This document shows, piece after piece, positions 60,640 to 64,000 of a stretch of 64,000 nucleotides of DNA. Position numbers and translations under genes: made by a program. Positions within the stretch are counted from its first letter, which is position 1; every line of letters starts with the position of its first letter. The DNA comes from Myoxocephalus aenaeus (lineage: Eukaryota > Chordata > Actinopteri > Perciformes > Cottidae), in assembly GCA_038501785.1 (NCBI GenBank), contig JBAMJR010000170.1, positions 2,541,001-2,605,000 of the forward strand, given 5' to 3'. The notes under the pieces are model-generated. The model was not told the origin of the DNA, made no database searches, and saw nothing but the letters and a program-made list of their open reading frames with translations.

Positions 60640-60779
60640 AAGGAATAGTTAAGAAATATGCTCCTTCACTTTTCTTTGAGAGGAATGAGATGAGATTGAT
60701 ATCCATCGTAGACATAAGAGTGGTATTGATCTTCTTGTCTGACTCTCAGAGAGAAAGCATATTTCCCAAAATGTTGAAA
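60640..60779. repeat. Family A inverted pair, head to head
   Basis: The left arm (60640-60707, plus) has GAAATATGCTCCTTCAC and GAATGAGATGAGATTGATAT. The right arm (60708-60779, minus) has AGAGTGGTATTGATCTTCTT, GACTCTCAGAGAGAAAGC and ATTTCCCAAAATGTTGA. The arms meet almost without a spacer, so the pair would fold into an imperfect stem of about 65 bases. Confidence 0.6.
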
Positions 60780-62599
60780 TATGTCTACAGACAAGATGTA
60801 CAGGAGAGCTGTGGCGGCAGACACACACAGTCTGTAAGAGTATATGTTTCCACAACACGAAGGGAGAACAGTCAGTTTAATCTCAGACTGACCTGCCGCC
60901 TCGCCTGCTGCTTCTGTTACACGTCTAATAGGAGGAAATGGCTTGTGGTGGGGAGAGCATCCAGACCTTCTGTGGGAGTTTAATTCAATCACAGCTCTGG
61001 TCAAAAATGAATTAAAACTCTCATTAAAGCCCCCCTCCTCTGTTCCAGAGACTAAGTTGGCTGCTCCGGCTCACAAGTAGATATTTGGGTGTTACACAGA
61101 AGCATCAGTAAGCCTCGCAGTTATCCGTCTGTGAGTCAGCCATCAGTCACTAACTCCATCATTTTGTTATTTTAATTTGCAGCGCCTGCGCTCACCCACA
61201 CACGGGGAGCCCAATGAACCCGGCTGCAGATGATCTAAACGACAGTCGGCTGTGTGGACGTCTTGTTGTTTCAATACCAACAAGTCACAGTTTGACGAAA
61301 TTGAGACAACAGTTGCTCCCTGCCTGGACTTCATATCTCACTGAGCACAATGAGGATAATGCGCTGCGATCCACATCACAAGATCATTGACCTTTCCACA
61401 GTACACTGTAACTAACCACTTTCGACTGGGGCTGTTTATTACACAGGGCAGAGCAGCAGAAAGTGTTGTTTTGTGTTAGTAGAGAAAGAGGAACCTGTGT
61501 GTTGTAAGCCCACAGGAAAACATCTCTGTAGCCTCCGAGCACTTAAGTGTTTCTACCGCGGGATCAATTCAGCCTTGCTTTGTCACTCCTGAGCAGCAGC
61601 TTACGGTTTCACCGGAGTCCCACTGATACACTGTTACATATCTATTGTTACGTCAGGACACAATGGCATTGAAGCGTGCTCTATTCTCAGAGCATTCATG
61701 TGTTTTAGTTGTTCTTTGTGGCTTTATGTAAATCAAACGTGAACACATGGATTGTCACACAGATAAAACATTTGCAAGATTTGTGGTATTTTGTTTGTCT
61801 GCTTCTTGGAAATGAGATATGAACAATGCAAGGAGCTCCAAGCCAAAACTGTAATGCTGATAAATACCGTGTATGTAAACAGCTGGCTAAAGGGCCTTTC
61901 TACATGAGGGAAATGCAATTTTTTTCTTCTATTCTCTAGTCAAACGTGAGACATGAGCTCCCCCTGTTGATTCAAAGATGGAACGTGTGCTGCCTTCAGG
62001 TGCTCGTGAAAATTCATGAAGCATAAGGGATTTTTATGATAGCCAAGATTCTAATTCAGAAGCAAATACTGTACTTGGACCTCTCTACACTTGTTGTACT
62101 TCATAAATCACTTTGCAGATTAAGATTTTTACAAACAAAACACATGAATATAAAGTGAGGCGCTCTTTGGATAAGATAAGACACACACAAAAAATACAAA
62201 GCTACAAATATTTAGCCACAAGTTTGTTTTGTCACACATATAAAACAAAAAGGTTAGCATATATTGGTTAATGTCATTATATGTAACAGATTTTAGATGG
62301 TAAATACTGCTAAAAATTATTTCCACCGAAGGGTTTGATGATTGCATCCATATATCAAGTTTGAAATTAAATACAAACTATAAAATATAAATAATTCCAA
62401 AGCACTCTATCAATGCTATAAATTATAAAATGATGGTGTTTTAATTAAAAAGTGCACGTCTATAAATGGGGACCATTTGCACCAATAAAGCATGTGTCCA
62501 TTACTCCCACCCACATTACCTTTGACCGAATATAAATTATGATATGACTGTGACACACAGCATCATAGTTCATTATTTCTAAGTTGAAGCAATTTACTT
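60780..62599. other. Unassigned non-coding sequence
   Basis: No gene or confident repeat is visible over 1.8 kb. Frames of up to 112 codons at 60666-61004 overlap the fold-back pair and each other. AT-rich text after 62100 has no repeat structure I can define. Confidence 0.45.
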
Positions 62600-62668
62600 C
62601 ACATTTAGACTGATACATCTACTCTTCAAGGGGTCCCTGGCCCTAAAAGGTTTGAGAACACTTGCTCT
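62600..62668 (+). mobile_element. hAT-like transposon right end
   Basis: TCAAGGGGTCCCTGGCCC followed by AAAGGTTTGAGAACACTTG resembles the right end of common vertebrate hAT miniatures, whose terminus reads TTTGAGAACCACTG. It is the complementary form of the left end seen at 21205. The left end of this copy was not found. Confidence 0.45.
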
Positions 62669-62699
62669 AGTTAGTATGAAGGCCGCTTTGACATGATTG

Positions 62700-63038
62700 T
62701 TTTACTTTGTTGAATTTGATGGATGAAGTACTCCACTGGATCCAGAGGGGGGCAGCAGAGCAACATGGCGGCCGCCGGCTGCCGTAAATCTCCGAAGAAG
62801 AAGAAACACAAGCGTGTGAATTGTAATGAATGATGTACTGCAGCCCCGAGTCGTGGCCCATACTACACGTGTAGAGTCAATAGGAGAATAGATGGGTCTT
62901 TAGCGGAGCACGGCTACAAGCAAACGCGTCGCTATTTGGATTGGAAGAAAAAAAATCTGGTTAAAAGAACAAGTCTTGTCGACTGTTTTTTGTCGTCGAC
63001 TATTTGTTTTGAAGAGTAGCTCTCTGAAGAATATTTTG
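62700..63038 (+). promoter_or_regulatory. Possible promoter and non-coding first exon of a plus-strand gene
   Basis: CpG content rises at 62740-62945. AACATGGCGGCCGCC at 62762-62776 matches the YY1 consensus, which in vertebrates often sits just downstream of start sites. A consensus splice donor, GGTGAGTT, lies at 63038-63045, so an exon could end at 63038. The ATG in the YY1 site opens a 22-codon frame. No TATA box is present, as is common for housekeeping promoters. Alternatives: a repeat-borne GC-rich patch or an enhancer. No transcript evidence is available. Confidence 0.35.
62765..62833 (+). CDS. Tiny basic open frame, 22 codons, probably not a protein gene
   Basis: It starts at the ATG of the YY1-like ATGGCGGCC and reads MAAAGCRKSPKKKKHKRVNC..., ending at a TGA at 62831-62833. 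The sequence is alanine then lysine rich, as an AAGAAGAAG run gives. If the region is a 5' UTR this would be an upstream open frame. It could instead be the start of a spliced coding exon using an early donor, but no convincing GT follows in frame. Not recognised. Confidence 0.15.
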   Translation: MAAAGCRKSPKKKKHKRVNCNE

Positions 63039-64000
63039 GTGAGTTGAAATTTTAAACTGTTGAGAGAGGTGGTTGGCTAGCTAGCAAACGCTGTGAAGTT
63101 ACAAAACTAAACACAATAGCAAAGTAGGACATCCGGTCAAAAATAAAAGGCACAACATATAACTGTTCGAAATGCCGTGGCAGCAGTTAAATATGATTAC
63201 TGATTACATTTCTACAGTAGTCTCGTGACACAAAACGGGGTGTAATATGCTCATGTAGATGCGGTTTTGTTGCTATGATTTTATTATGAAACTTGATTTA
63301 TAGCTAACCGCTTTTATTTTGAAAGCAGTACCGGGTTACATGGAAGATGGCGGGCTTGATGCTGTGAAATTGAAATAGGAACCATGTTCGCTACTCTTTG
63401 TATTTACAGACAGTAACTTTAGTGCTTTGTTCGGCAGAAGTTTGATTCATGCGCTTTCAAAGGCATCCACTAACGAAGGCCTTTGTTCTGTGTGTCTGAT
63501 AGTAATTCTCGGACACAGCTAGCTTGAAGCTGGCGGTTTTACTTTTGTCTCGTTTACTTTGTGGACGGGAGTAACCTGGACGGGCGGTGCACTCTTGTAG
63601 TCTAGCATGCAAAGAGGAATCAGGAGGTTCCCGCCTGCTCGGCCAATACGGTGTGTGTAATCCAGCGCTTCATATTGTGCCACGCTTTATGTAGTCGGGT
63701 GGATGAAAAACTTGTACCTTTCCGCTTTAAATATATAATAAAGAGTTTTGGGTTATTTGGGCTGAACAACAACATTGTTGTGGTGCTGAAACGTTGTCGG
63801 GCCTTATGGTAAAATATGACCGCCATATATAACGTTATCTAAATCATGGTTAGGTACAAATATAAAAGTGACGCAAAAATATTAGTTTAAAGTATATCAA
63901 TAAATTATATAAAATCCATTGTTATATTTAACACTAGATCAAACTATTATAAACTCGTGGCCTTCATCAGCAGTTGAGATTTACTCTCATACATTACCAC
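63039..64000 (+). other. Possible first intron start; otherwise unassigned
   Basis: Begins at the donor GTGAGTT. A second YY1-like motif, AAGATGGCGG, lies at 63344-63353 and is followed by a six-codon frame. CpG is scattered through 63480-63700. No acceptor or coding exon could be supported before the window ends. The AT-rich last 300 bases are plain spacer. Confidence 0.3.

Overview
The window looks like non-coding DNA from a ray-finned fish, most likely a percomorph teleost. It is moderately AT-rich, CpG-poor and dense in short tandem repeats. It also carries many decayed dispersed repeats of kinds common in percomorph genomes: a tRNA-derived SINE, LINE 3' ends, hAT-like ends and several families found in both orientations. 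I have no alignment or database behind these calls. Family membership rests on recalled motifs and on copies that recur inside this window. There is no sign of bacterial, phage or organellar sequence. No protein-coding host gene can be supported across the 64 kb. The only long reading frame with recognisable protein homology is the C-terminal end of a non-LTR retrotransposon reverse transcriptase (minus strand, 38106-38666). Other long frames are low-complexity translations of microsatellites or carry no recognisable domain.

Layout. 1-13 kb: unassigned intergenic or intronic sequence with broken copies of family A (803-1330) and family B (3920-4612), each split by roughly 330 bp of other sequence, and a family L fragment near 9.6-9.9 kb. 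13-22.5 kb: fragments of families F and C, several microsatellites, and a 1.2 kb TA-rich degenerate minisatellite (20750-21985) that contains a hAT-like fragment. 25.6-33 kb: the densest dispersed-repeat zone, with an LTR- or promoter-like repeat, family A and B copies, a SINE, a G-rich purine tract and a long AT run. 34.3-34.8 kb: a CpG-richer patch with promoter-like motifs. 37-38.7 kb: two LINE 3' ends. 42-45 kb: families I, E and C. 47-52 kb: very long GT/CA arrays, an AAG array of about 122 bp inside a probable solo LTR, and an AT-rich family J repeat. 53.3-53.9 kb: a probable hAT terminal region. 56-60.8 kb: families G and H, a candidate conserved AT-rich block, and two fold-back arrangements of family A. 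62.7-64 kb: a possible promoter and first exon with YY1-type motifs and a consensus splice donor, which would put the 5' end of a plus-strand gene near the right edge.

No genes can be seen working together here. The window fits the inside of a very large intron or an intergenic desert. The points most worth checking are the putative right-edge promoter, the fold-back repeat family with at least seven partial copies, the TA minisatellite, the AAG array in an LTR-like element, and AT-rich blocks that may be conserved enhancers. I did not find a convincing undescribed system.
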